The position numbers and the translations under genes are program-made. DNA of 8,652 nt from UBA9414 sp958446945 (GTDB lineage: Bacteria > Bacillota > Clostridia > Lachnospirales > Lachnospiraceae), in NCBI GenBank assembly GCA_958446945.1, contig CAUCYJ010000109.1, positions 1-8,652 of the forward strand, written 5' to 3'. The notes below the pieces were generated by a model. The model searched no databases and was not told the origin of the DNA. It saw only the letters and a program-made list of their open reading frames with translations. Shown here piece by piece: positions 1 to 5,556 of the stretch (the first letter of the stretch is position 1; each line of letters begins with the position of its first letter).

Positions 1-575
1 CATGTCTTGTTGCAGTAGAGCAAGATGCTACAGGCAAAGCATTAGATCTTGCGCTTGCATACGCGCTTGGAATCGGCGGGGCAAGAGCGGGGGTGCTTGA
101 AACTACATTCCGCACAGAGACAGAGACAGACTTGTTCGGCGAGCAGGCAGTTCTTTGCGGCGGAGTTTGTGCGCTGATGCAGGCAGGATTTGAGACTCTT
201 TGTGAAGCGGGATATGATCCGAGAAATGCATATTTTGAATGTATTCATGAGATGAAACTGATTGTAGATCTGATCTATCAGTCAGGATTCGCAGGAATGA
301 GATATTCTATTTCCAATACAGCGGAATATGGCGATTATGTTACTGGTTCCAAGATTATTACAGAGGATACAAAGAAAGCGATGAAGCAGATCCTTTCTGA
401 CATTCAGGATGGTACATTTGCGAAAGAATTCTTGCTTGATATGTCACCGGCTGGTCGTCAAGTACACTTCAAGGCGATGAGAAAGAAAGCAGCCGAACAT
501 TCGTCAGAAGTAGTAGGAGCAGAAGTGAGAAAGCTGTATAGCTGGAGTGATGAGGATAAGCTGATCAATAATTAA
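1..575 (+). CDS. ilvC: ketol-acid reductoisomerase, C-terminal part (5' end outside window)
   Basis: Ketol-acid reductoisomerase converts acetolactate or acetohydroxybutyrate to the dihydroxy acid, using NADPH and Mg2+, in cytosolic valine, leucine and isoleucine synthesis. The frame is open from base 3, giving the last 190 residues before TAA at 573-575. The short class I enzyme has about 330-340 residues, so the Rossmann domain is mostly missing. What remains is the all-helical knotted domain. It starts at CLVAVEQDATGKALDLALAY and continues with GIGGARAG, ETTFRTETETDLFGEQ (the acidic residues that bind the two Mg2+ ions) and later ECIHEMKLIVDLIY and MRYSISNTAEYGDY, all family signatures. 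The GTG at 93 is an internal valine, not a start. A large hairpin follows directly, so ilvC probably ends its transcript. Promoter and any leader lie outside the window. Confidence 0.97.
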   Translation, partial: CLVAVEQDATGKALDLALAYALGIGGARAGVLETTFRTETETDLFGEQAVLCGGVCALMQAGFETLCEAGYDPRNAYFECIHEMKLIVDLIYQSGFAGMRYSISNTAEYGDYVTGSKIITEDTKKAMKQILSDIQDGTFAKEFLLDMSPAGRQVHFKAMRKKAAEHSSEVVGAEVRKLYSWSDEDKLINN

Positions 576-584
576 TGAAAAAAG

Positions 585-666
585 AAAGCTGCTCTGCAGG
601 ATGCACCGAGCTTTCAAAAGCCATAAATTAGCTTTTGGAGAGCGGTTCACGGCAGGGCGGCTTTTT
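585..666 (+). terminator. large hairpin with U-tract after ilvC, probable terminator
   Basis: Ten bases after the ilvC stop, AAAGCTGCTCTGC (585-597) pairs with GCAGGGCGGCTTT (652-664) over 13 positions, two of them G-U. Inside it, GCACCG/CGGTTC pair partly, and CAAAAGC (615-621) pairs perfectly with GCTTTTG (631-637) around a 9-base loop. The result is one long imperfect hairpin of about 80 nt ending in TTTTT (662-666). Preceding A-rich sequence could extend the stem into the U-tract. It is much bigger than a usual intrinsic terminator, so it may have a second role or derive from a small repeat. Confidence 0.7.
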
Positions 667-749
667 AATTGTGCTTTAATTGGGATTGACAAATAGGGGA
701 TTTTGAGAGAAACTGTATTTAATGATGAAGTGATAACAGGAGGGTATTT

Positions 750-1766
750 ATGCTAAGCGAAATTACAAAAATCTGGGGCATCAGCGGACAGGAAAAACAA
801 GTATCTGACTATATTATTGAGCAGGTCAGAGACTATGCGGACAGTATTGTAAGAGATGCCATCGGTAATCTGATCGTTGTAAAAAGAGGTTACGGAGAGA
901 ATAAGAAGAAAATCATGTCCTCTGCTCATATGGATGAAATCGGACTTTGTGTTGTAAAGATTCTGGACAACGGTTTCTTGAAAGTACGCACGATCGGTGG
1001 GGTATCTCCTCATACATCCTATATGAACCGGGTGGTGTTTAAGAACGGTACTTATGGAACAGTAGGATGTACAGATAAGATTCAGAATGTACAGCCGGGT
1101 GAGATTGAAAAAATGTATATCGATATCGGGGCAGCAGATAAAGAAGAGGCAGAAAAATATGTTCAAGTTGGCGACTGTGCTGTTTTCTGCGGAGATTATG
1201 TTCCGTTGGCAGGACGCAATGTCATGTCTAAAATTTTTGATGATCGTGTTGCATGTTACATTCAGATAGAAGCATTGAAGCAGATGAAGACACCTTACCA
1301 TGATGTTTATTTTGTTTTTACAGTACAGGAGGAAATCGGACTTGTAGGAGCCATTACATCAGCGGAACGGGTGAATCCGGATCTGGGAATTGCCATTGAT
1401 GTAACGCCGGCGTTTGATGTTCCGGGCAGTGATCATGGAAATTCTGCTCTTGGAAAAGGCGCTGCGATCAAAATAAATGATTCCAGTGTCCTTTGTAATC
1501 CTGAGATGACAGAATCATTAATTGCCTGTGCAAAAGAGCATGGCATTGCTTATCAGTTGGATTCACTTTATGCAGGAGGTACTGATGCGGGCGGAATCAG
1601 CCGTTCTAATGCGGGAGTAAAAGCAGTAGGGATTTCTATTCCGAACCGGTATTGTCATGCACCAAATAGTATTGTAAATCTTGATGATGTAGAAGCATGT
1701 ATCGCGCTGTTAAAGGCGTATACGGAAAGTGAATTAGAGATTGTAGTAGAAGAAGTAATTAAATAA
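750..1766 (+). CDS. M42 family metallo-aminopeptidase
   Basis: This is a cytosolic dinuclear metal aminopeptidase of family M42 (the PepA/FrvX/YsdC group, sometimes annotated as endoglucanase or glutamyl aminopeptidase). It trims peptides, usually as a large tetrahedral 12-mer. The 338-residue length is normal. Visible motifs in order: SSAHMDEIG with metal ligand H60 and D62; FDDR at 163-166 with the bridging aspartate; QEE at 193-195, the catalytic and metal-binding glutamates; AIDVT with D217; GGTDAGG at 276-282; and CHAPNS with H303. All expected active-site residues are present. ATG at 750 follows AGGAGGG (738-744) at good spacing. A TTGACA at 686-691 could be a -35 element, but no good -10 sits at the right distance, so the promoter is uncertain. 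The hemerythrin gene starts 46 bases downstream with no terminator between, so co-transcription is possible. Exact substrate preference cannot be read from the sequence. Confidence 0.93.
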   Translation: MLSEITKIWGISGQEKQVSDYIIEQVRDYADSIVRDAIGNLIVVKRGYGENKKKIMSSAHMDEIGLCVVKILDNGFLKVRTIGGVSPHTSYMNRVVFKNGTYGTVGCTDKIQNVQPGEIEKMYIDIGAADKEEAEKYVQVGDCAVFCGDYVPLAGRNVMSKIFDDRVACYIQIEALKQMKTPYHDVYFVFTVQEEIGLVGAITSAERVNPDLGIAIDVTPAFDVPGSDHGNSALGKGAAIKINDSSVLCNPEMTESLIACAKEHGIAYQLDSLYAGGTDAGGISRSNAGVKAVGISIPNRYCHAPNSIVNLDDVEACIALLKAYTESELEIVVEEVIK

Positions 1767-1812
1767 AATATTTCGGAAGATACAGAAGTTGGAAACGCGA
1801 AAGGAGAACAAT

Positions 1813-2235
1813 ATGTACGCAGAATTTGATGATACACTGGTTACTGGGAATGAAATGATAGATGGACAGCACAAAGAACTGATTGAAAAGATTAATCAGC
1901 TTCTCGGCGCCTGTGAGAATGGGGACGGAAAAGTTAAGGCAATACAGACACTGGCATATCTTGCAGAATATACAGAATTTCATTTTGGAGAAGAGGAAAA
2001 GCTTCAGGAAGAAATTGTATATCCGGGTATCAAAGAACATAAAAAAGAGCATGAAAAATTACGGGAAACAGTGAAAGAACTTCACGAAATGTTAGAAGAG
2101 AGTGAAGGACCAACGGAAGCATTTGTTCAGCAGGTAGAGAAAAATGTAGTAAAATGGCTTTATAGTCATATCAAAGGATTTGACCGCTCTGTGGCAGAGT
2201 ACAAAAATATGAGATTGAGCGGAGAAATGCTGTAA
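1813..2235 (+). CDS. bacteriohemerythrin (di-iron O2-binding protein)
   Basis: This is a single-domain, 140-residue bacteriohemerythrin: a four-helix bundle that reversibly binds O2 at a non-haem di-iron site. In anaerobes the proposed roles are O2 sensing, scavenging or delivery, and iron handling. All seven family ligands are visible: H20 (DGQHK), H57 and E61 (HFGEEE), H76 and H80 (HKKEH), H119 and D124 (HIKGFD). There is no signal peptide, membrane segment or fused signalling domain, so it should be a free cytosolic protein. The frame is open from a TTG at 1789. ATG 1813 is preferred because AAGGAGA (1801-1807) lies five bases before it and the protein then starts just before the conserved first helix. 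TAAAAT at 1764-1769, with a poor TTGTAG 17 bases upstream, is a weak candidate for a separate promoter. Otherwise it is read from the peptidase gene. A strong terminator follows. Confidence 0.95.
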   Translation: MYAEFDDTLVTGNEMIDGQHKELIEKINQLLGACENGDGKVKAIQTLAYLAEYTEFHFGEEEKLQEEIVYPGIKEHKKEHEKLRETVKELHEMLEESEGPTEAFVQQVEKNVVKWLYSHIKGFDRSVAEYKNMRLSGEML

Positions 2236-2271
2236 AAACTAAGAGAACCAAAGTGTAAGATAGAGTAACAT

Positions 2272-2310
2272 ATAGCTGTCCGGGAAAAACGGACAGCTAT
2301 TGTTATTTTT
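2272..2310 (+). terminator. rho-independent terminator after bacteriohemerythrin gene
   Basis: ATAGCTGTCCG (2272-2282) pairs perfectly with CGGACAGCTAT (2290-2300) around a 7-base loop, followed by TGTTATTTTT. AACA/TGTT flanks can lengthen the stem. The convergent glycosylase gene ends at 2315. The same stem could help terminate it, but the minus-strand side has no good U-tract. Confidence 0.9.
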
Positions 2311-2314
2311 GGAA

Positions 2315-2815
2315 TTAGGAAGGATTCTTTAGATAAGGAAGAATTACACTCCATTCTTCGGTAAGACGTTCAAGGGAAAAAGCTGCATTAGCAGGGCTTG
2401 TAGAGGGCAGTTTTACAGCATCCACAGCATATTGCGGTTTCATATACTTCTGATACAGTTTCCAGGAAGTCGTACCATTGCAGAAGATCTGGCGGATACA
2501 GGCATGGGAGAGGATGACGGATAGATCGTTGGGATGTGCATTTTTAATGCTGCTGTCACTGGAGCCGTGAATTTCGCAGGAAGCAATGACATCCCAGACG
2601 GCAATGTGGTGACGAAGCAAAAACTGTTGTTTCTCGGGAATGGAAACAGGCGGGTCTTCCCGGAAGAGACCGGAAAGTACTTTCCAGAATCGATTTTGTG
2701 GATGACCGTAAAAGAAACCACATTCTCTTGATTTGACAGAAGGAAAACTTCCAAGAATCAGAATCGAAGAAGAAGGAGAGAATAGTGGCGGAATTTCATG
2801 TATAACATGTTCCAT
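2315..2815 (-). CDS. DNA-deoxyinosine (hypoxanthine-DNA) glycosylase, UDG family 6
   Basis: This is a uracil-DNA-glycosylase-superfamily enzyme of the hypoxanthine-DNA glycosylase type (family 6). It would excise deaminated adenine (hypoxanthine) from DNA to begin base excision repair. The 166-residue protein has the family marks: GSFPSVKSRE (22-31), then FFYGHPQNRFW (34-44), whose N41 fits the family's catalytic asparagine, and LPSTSPAN (136-143) near the C-terminus. The frame runs upstream to an ATG at 2848, but that would place the start inside the rpsT terminator hairpin. I prefer the ATG at 2815, preceded by GAGG at nine bases. The gene lies 70 bases downstream of rpsT on the same strand with the rpsT terminator between. 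No convincing promoter of its own is visible, so terminator read-through may supply transcription. A mismatch-specific uracil/thymine glycosylase of the same superfamily is the main alternative. Confidence 0.88.
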   Translation of the reverse strand: MEHVIHEIPPLFSPSSSILILGSFPSVKSRECGFFYGHPQNRFWKVLSGLFREDPPVSIPEKQQFLLRHHIAVWDVIASCEIHGSSDSSIKNAHPNDLSVILSHACIRQIFCNGTTSWKLYQKYMKPQYAVDAVKLPSTSPANAAFSLERLTEEWSVILPYLKNPS

Positions 2816-2831
2816 AATTATAAACCTCATT

Positions 2832-2865
2832 AAAAAAGACAACCACATGACGGTATGGTTGTCTT
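2832..2865 (-). terminator. rho-independent terminator of rpsT
   Basis: On the minus strand AAGACAACCA (2865-2856) pairs perfectly with TGGTTGTCTT (2845-2836), followed by a run of six Ts ending at 2832. It begins 21 bases after the rpsT stop codon and ends 17 bases before the glycosylase start, so it controls any read-through into that gene. Confidence 0.9.
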
Positions 2866-2885
2866 ATATCTTTCTCTATAAATAA

Positions 2886-3149
2886 TTAAGCAAGGCTGTT
2901 AACAGCTTTTGTTAAGCGGGAAACTTTTCTTGCACATGTATTCTTGTGATAGATTCCTTTGCTTCCAGCTTTGTTGATTTCAGCAATAGCAACTGGTAAT
3001 GCTTCTTTTGCAGCAGCAACATCTTTTGCTTCTACAGCAGCTTCAACTTTCTTTACATAAGTTTTCACTCTGGATTTGATTGCTTTATTTCTTGCTGTTC
3101 TTGTCTCAGTAACTAAGATTCTTTTTTTTGCAGATTTAATGTTAGCCAA
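2886..3149 (-). CDS. rpsT: 30S ribosomal protein S20 (UUG start)
   Basis: S20 binds 16S rRNA early in assembly of the 30S subunit. The product has 87 residues, the usual length, and reads MANIKSAKKRILVTETRTAR followed by the lysine-, arginine- and alanine-rich helical body typical of bS20. The frame opens earlier, at an ATG at 3182, but those 11 residues have no counterpart in S20. The TTG at 3149 gives the conserved ANIKSAKKR amino end and lies six bases after a strong GGAGGTG. A UUG start is thus well supported. E. coli rpsT also starts with UUG, where it matters for autogenous control. A consensus promoter and a leader hairpin lie upstream and a terminator downstream, so the gene is largely its own transcription unit, divergent from gpr. 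Confidence 0.97.
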   Translation of the reverse strand: MANIKSAKKRILVTETRTARNKAIKSRVKTYVKKVEAAVEAKDVAAAKEALPVAIAEINKAGSKGIYHKNTCARKVSRLTKAVNSLA

Positions 3150-3191
3150 TTTGTACACCTCCAAATAAATATGAATTCTCAAATGTGGTTA

Positions 3192-3221
3192 CAGCAAAGC
3201 CAGACACGGAACGCCTTGCCG
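3192..3221 (-). promoter_or_regulatory. hairpin in the rpsT mRNA leader
   Basis: In the roughly 80-nt untranslated leader of rpsT, CGGCAAGGC (3221-3213) pairs with GCTTTGCTG (3200-3192) over nine positions, two of them G-U, around a 12-base loop. It lies between the promoter and the ribosome binding site. A leader of this length with a stem would suit feedback control by S20, but that role is inference and the stem may be incidental. Confidence 0.4.
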
Positions 3222-3235
3222 AAACATACTCATTT

Positions 3236-3264
3236 ATTGTAAGACAAGAAATGATAAATGTCAA
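3236..3264 (-). promoter_or_regulatory. sigma-A promoter of rpsT
   Basis: On the minus strand a perfect -35 TTGACA (3264-3259) and a -10 TACAAT (3241-3236) are separated by exactly 17 bases. Predicted initiation is near 3229, about 80 bases before the UUG start. This is a strong housekeeping promoter, as expected for a ribosomal protein gene. Confidence 0.9.
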
Positions 3265-3265
3265 T

Positions 3266-3295
3266 ACATATTTTCGAAAAAAGAGTGGAAAACTA
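3266..3295 (+). promoter_or_regulatory. candidate forespore (sigma-F-like) promoter of gpr
   Basis: ACATA (3266-3270) resembles the sigma-F -35 GYATA at four of five positions. After a 15-base spacer, TGGAAAACTA (3286-3295) matches the -10 GGnnAnAnTR at five of six fixed positions (consensus recalled). Initiation would fall near 3302, about 40 bases before the gpr start. In B. subtilis gpr is transcribed by the forespore factors sigma-F and sigma-G, so the match is in the right place. The element abuts the divergent rpsT -35. Confidence 0.5.
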
Positions 3296-3343
3296 GAAAT
3301 AAAATGTCAGATTGTTTTGAATCTGTGGAAAAAGGAGGTTTCT

Positions 3344-4330
3344 ATGCTGGAGAGATACAACATTCGGACGGACTTGGCATTGGAAGAGCGGGAACGGTTT
3401 GAAGAAGATCATGTGGAAATCGCAGGTGTGGAAGTAAAAGAAGAATATAATGAACAATTGGAGATGAAGGTAACTACAGTGAAAGTTACAACGGAAAATG
3501 GGGCGAAGACAATGGGAAAGCCGGTTGGAACATATATTACTGTCGAAGCACCTAATATGGCTGTTCCGGATGAAGATTATCACAGAGAAATTTCAAAAAA
3601 ACTTGCAGAATATTTGAAAAAAATGGTTCAAAACTATGCTAAGCAGAGAAATGATTCAAGCGAAGAAGAGTTCAGTGTTCTTGTGGCAGGTCTTGGAAAT
3701 CGTCAAGTAACGCCGGATTCACTCGGACCAAGAGTGGCAGAGCAGCTTCGGATTACAAGACATATTGTAAAGGAGTACGGAAGATATGCTATGGGAAAAG
3801 AAAAAGTTTGCCTTGTAAGCGCAGTTGTTCCGGGAGTCATGGGGATGACAGGGATGGAGACAGTGGAGATTCTAAAAGGTATTGTAGAAGAAACAAATCC
3901 GGATATCGTGATTGCGGTAGATGCGCTGGCAGCTCGCAGCAGTAAAAGGCTGAATCGAACAATTCAGATTGCAGATACGGGAATACATCCAGGCTCAGGT
4001 GTGGGGAATGCGAGGTGTGCACTGACAGAAGAAACACTTGGCAGACCAGTAATTGCAATTGGGGTGCCTACGGTGGTGGATGCGGTAACGATTGTGAATG
4101 ACACTATGGAAAATCTATTGAAGGCTCTGGAAACATCAGAGATGCTAAAAGGCGTGGGGATTGTGCTTCAAGGATATAATGCAGCAGAAAAATATGAGCT
4201 GATACGGGAACTGATTTCACCGCACCTGAATGGACTTTATATGACCCCAAAAGATATTGATGATACTGTGGGGCGCATTAGTTTTACTATTTCAGAAGCG
4301 CTGAACATATTATTGTCTTCGGCATGCTGA
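3344..4330 (+). CDS. gpr: germination protease GPR (spore endopeptidase, peptidase family A25)
   Basis: GPR is made in the forespore as an inactive zymogen, processes itself late in sporulation, and at germination cuts the small acid-soluble proteins (SASP) that coat spore DNA. The product has 328 residues. The amino end YNIRTDLALEERE carries the conserved RTDLA-E propeptide region. LVAGLGNRQVTPDSLGP (113-129) contains D125, and VIAVDALAARS (189-199) contains D193; these fit the two aspartates proposed as catalytic in Bacillus GPR. SAVVPGVMGMTGMET (159-173), DTGIHPGSGVGN and GVPTVVDAVTI are further family blocks. The frame opens at 3185, but ATG 3344 is chosen because AAAGGAGG (3331-3338) lies five bases before it and the extra 53 residues match nothing in GPR. 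The gene diverges from rpsT. spoIIP lies downstream on the same strand beyond a broken reductase gene. Presence of gpr shows the organism forms endospores. Confidence 0.97.
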   Translation: MLERYNIRTDLALEERERFEEDHVEIAGVEVKEEYNEQLEMKVTTVKVTTENGAKTMGKPVGTYITVEAPNMAVPDEDYHREISKKLAEYLKKMVQNYAKQRNDSSEEEFSVLVAGLGNRQVTPDSLGPRVAEQLRITRHIVKEYGRYAMGKEKVCLVSAVVPGVMGMTGMETVEILKGIVEETNPDIVIAVDALAARSSKRLNRTIQIADTGIHPGSGVGNARCALTEETLGRPVIAIGVPTVVDAVTIVNDTMENLLKALETSEMLKGVGIVLQGYNAAEKYELIRELISPHLNGLYMTPKDIDDTVGRISFTISEALNILLSSAC

Positions 4331-4356
4331 ATGCATCTAAAATATAGGAGATAAAG

Positions 4357-4385
4357 AAGACAAATGAATAAAAAAATGGTATGAT
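4357..4385 (+). promoter_or_regulatory. candidate sigma-A promoter before the aldo/keto reductase
   Basis: TATGAT (4380-4385) is preceded by TGG, making an extended -10, and AAGACA (4357-4362) lies 17 bases upstream, matching TTGACA at four positions. It sits in the 110-base gap after gpr and would start transcription near 4392. This would let the reductase be expressed in growing cells independently of gpr. It rests on a motif match only. Confidence 0.4.
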
Positions 4386-4440
4386 AAGCAGTAAGTACGA
4401 TCTGATTAAAGAACGAAAGAGAAAAGGAATGGTAAGTATA

Positions 4441-5461
4441 ATGAGAACAGTTACGTTGGGAAGTACAGGAATTACAGTAAATAAAAACGGATTTGGCGCA
4501 CTGCCGATTCAGAGGATTACAGATAAAGAAGCTGTGACGTTGCTTCGTAAAGCCTATGATCACGGAATAGATTTTTTTGATACTGCGAGGGGTTATACAG
4601 ATAGCGAAGTCAAAATTGGAAAGGCATTTGAAGGGATGCGAGATAAAATTTATATTGCATCCAAAACAATGGCAGTAGATGTGGAAAATTTTTGGAAACA
4701 GCTTGAAGAGACACTTTCAAATCTGAAAACAGATTATCTTGATATTTACCAATTTCATAATCCGGATTTCTGTCCGAAGCCAGGAGATGGAAGCGGACTT
4801 TATGAGGCAATGCTGGAAGCAAAAGCTATGGGGAAAATCCGGCACATCGGTATTACAAACCATCGGCTTGCAGTAGCAGAAGAAGCGATTGAGAGTGGAC
4901 TTTACGAGACATTACAGTTTCCGTTTAGTTATCTAGCCTCTGAGAAAGAGTTTGCACTTATGGAAAAATGCAGAGAGGCAAATATGGGATTTATTGCAAT
5001 GAAAGGTCTGGCAGGAGGGCTGATCAATCATTCGGCTGCAGCCTATGCCATTTATGATGCAATATGATCATGTACTTCCAATCTGGGGAATTCAGCGAGA
5101 GCAGGAGTTGGATGAGTTTTTAAGTTATCAGGATGAGGAGCCGGTATTGGAAACGGTACAGAATATCATTGAAGCTGACAAAAAAGAACTTCGGGGAGAT
5201 TTCTGCCGTGGATGCGGCTATTGTATGCCATGTCCGATGGGGATTGAAATTAATAACTGTGCGAGAATGTCGCTGATGATTCGAAGAGCACCGTCGGCTG
5301 CTCAGCTGACAGAAGAAATGCAGGCGAAGATGAAATTAATTGAGTCTTGTATTCACTGTGGACAGTGTGCAAAGCGTTGTCCATATGGGTTGGACACACC
5401 GGCTCTTCTTGCAAAGAATTACGAAGACTATAAAGAAATTTTGGCTGGAAAGGAATATTAG
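4441..5461 (+). pseudogene. aldo/keto reductase with C-terminal two-[4Fe-4S] ferredoxin domain, split by a +1 frameshift
   Basis: The first frame (to TGA at 5065-5067) encodes an NAD(P)H aldo/keto reductase barrel with the catalytic tetrad D47, Y52, K75 and H106 (DTARGYTD, ASKT, QFHNP). The next frame (to 5461) resumes the family sequence at FMMQYDHVLPIWGIQRE. It ends in CRGCGYCMPCP and CIHCGQCAKRCP, ligands for two [4Fe-4S] clusters. Such proteins are oxidoreductases of unknown substrate. Both frames are open only across 5024-5064. Removing one base, best the A at 5050, joins SAAAYA to FMMQY and restores 339 residues. No other damage is seen, so the break is recent, a sequencing error, or less likely recoding. 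The start is uncertain: ATG 4441 fits the family start MRTVTLG; ATG 4429 and 4381 are in frame. Without the shift the reductase would lack its C-terminal part and both clusters. A TTG-free internal ATG at 5045 could start the second piece but has no ribosome binding site that stands out. Confidence 0.88.
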
Positions 5462-5464
5462 CAG

Positions 5465-5493
5465 ATATATTTTGAATGTCAGACGCATATCTT
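5465..5493 (+). promoter_or_regulatory. candidate mother-cell (sigma-E-like) promoter of spoIIP
   Basis: ATATATT (5465-5471) keeps the ATATT core of the sigma-E -35. After a 14-base spacer, CATATCTT (5486-5493) keeps the CATA core and final T of the -10 CATACAAT (consensus recalled). It lies just after the reductase stop and about 60 bases before spoIIP, which is sigma-E controlled in B. subtilis. The match is partial in an AT-rich stretch, so it is a candidate only. Confidence 0.35.
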
Positions 5494-5496
5494 ATT

Positions 5497-5529
5497 GTGA
5501 TACCAGATTAGTTTTCTGGTAAATATCAC
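5497..5529 (+). other. hairpin in the spoIIP leader
   Basis: GTGATA-CCAGA (5497-5507) pairs with TCTGG (5515-5519) and, across a 4-base bulge, with TATCAC (5524-5529), giving 11 pairs around a 7-base loop. No U-tract follows, so it is not a standard terminator. It lies between the reductase stop and the spoIIP ribosome binding site and could slow read-through or shape translation of spoIIP; neither is shown. Confidence 0.4.
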
Positions 5530-5556
5530 TGGAAAAGCAAGTGGAGTGGATGAGAT

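Noticed and set aside
753..1301. 182-codon open frame on the minus strand inside the M42 peptidase gene
   Set aside because: It mirrors a gene with full active-site motifs. Its translation is cysteine- and isoleucine-rich with no domain, and there is no ribosome binding site or promoter.
3185..3343. N-terminal extension of gpr by 53 residues
   Set aside because: It runs through the divergent rpsT promoter and leader, lacks a ribosome site, and matches nothing in GPR. ATG 3344 has AAAGGAGG at ideal spacing.
4364..4384. Six-codon ORF (MNKKMV) ahead of the reductase as a leader peptide
   Set aside because: Too short and simple to support. No attenuator hairpin or amino-acid bias is present, and the region is just A-rich.
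5040..5067. Programmed +1 ribosomal frameshift
   Set aside because: No CUU-UGA or similar slippery codon adjoins the stop, no internal Shine-Dalgarno stimulator is seen, and the shift best fits 15 bases before the stop. Kept only as a minor alternative.
5045..5461. Stand-alone ferredoxin-like protein starting at ATG 5045
   Set aside because: Its first 45 residues are the C-terminal part of the aldo/keto reductase fold (YDHVLPIWGIQRE), so it is the displaced half of a broken gene, not an independent ferredoxin.
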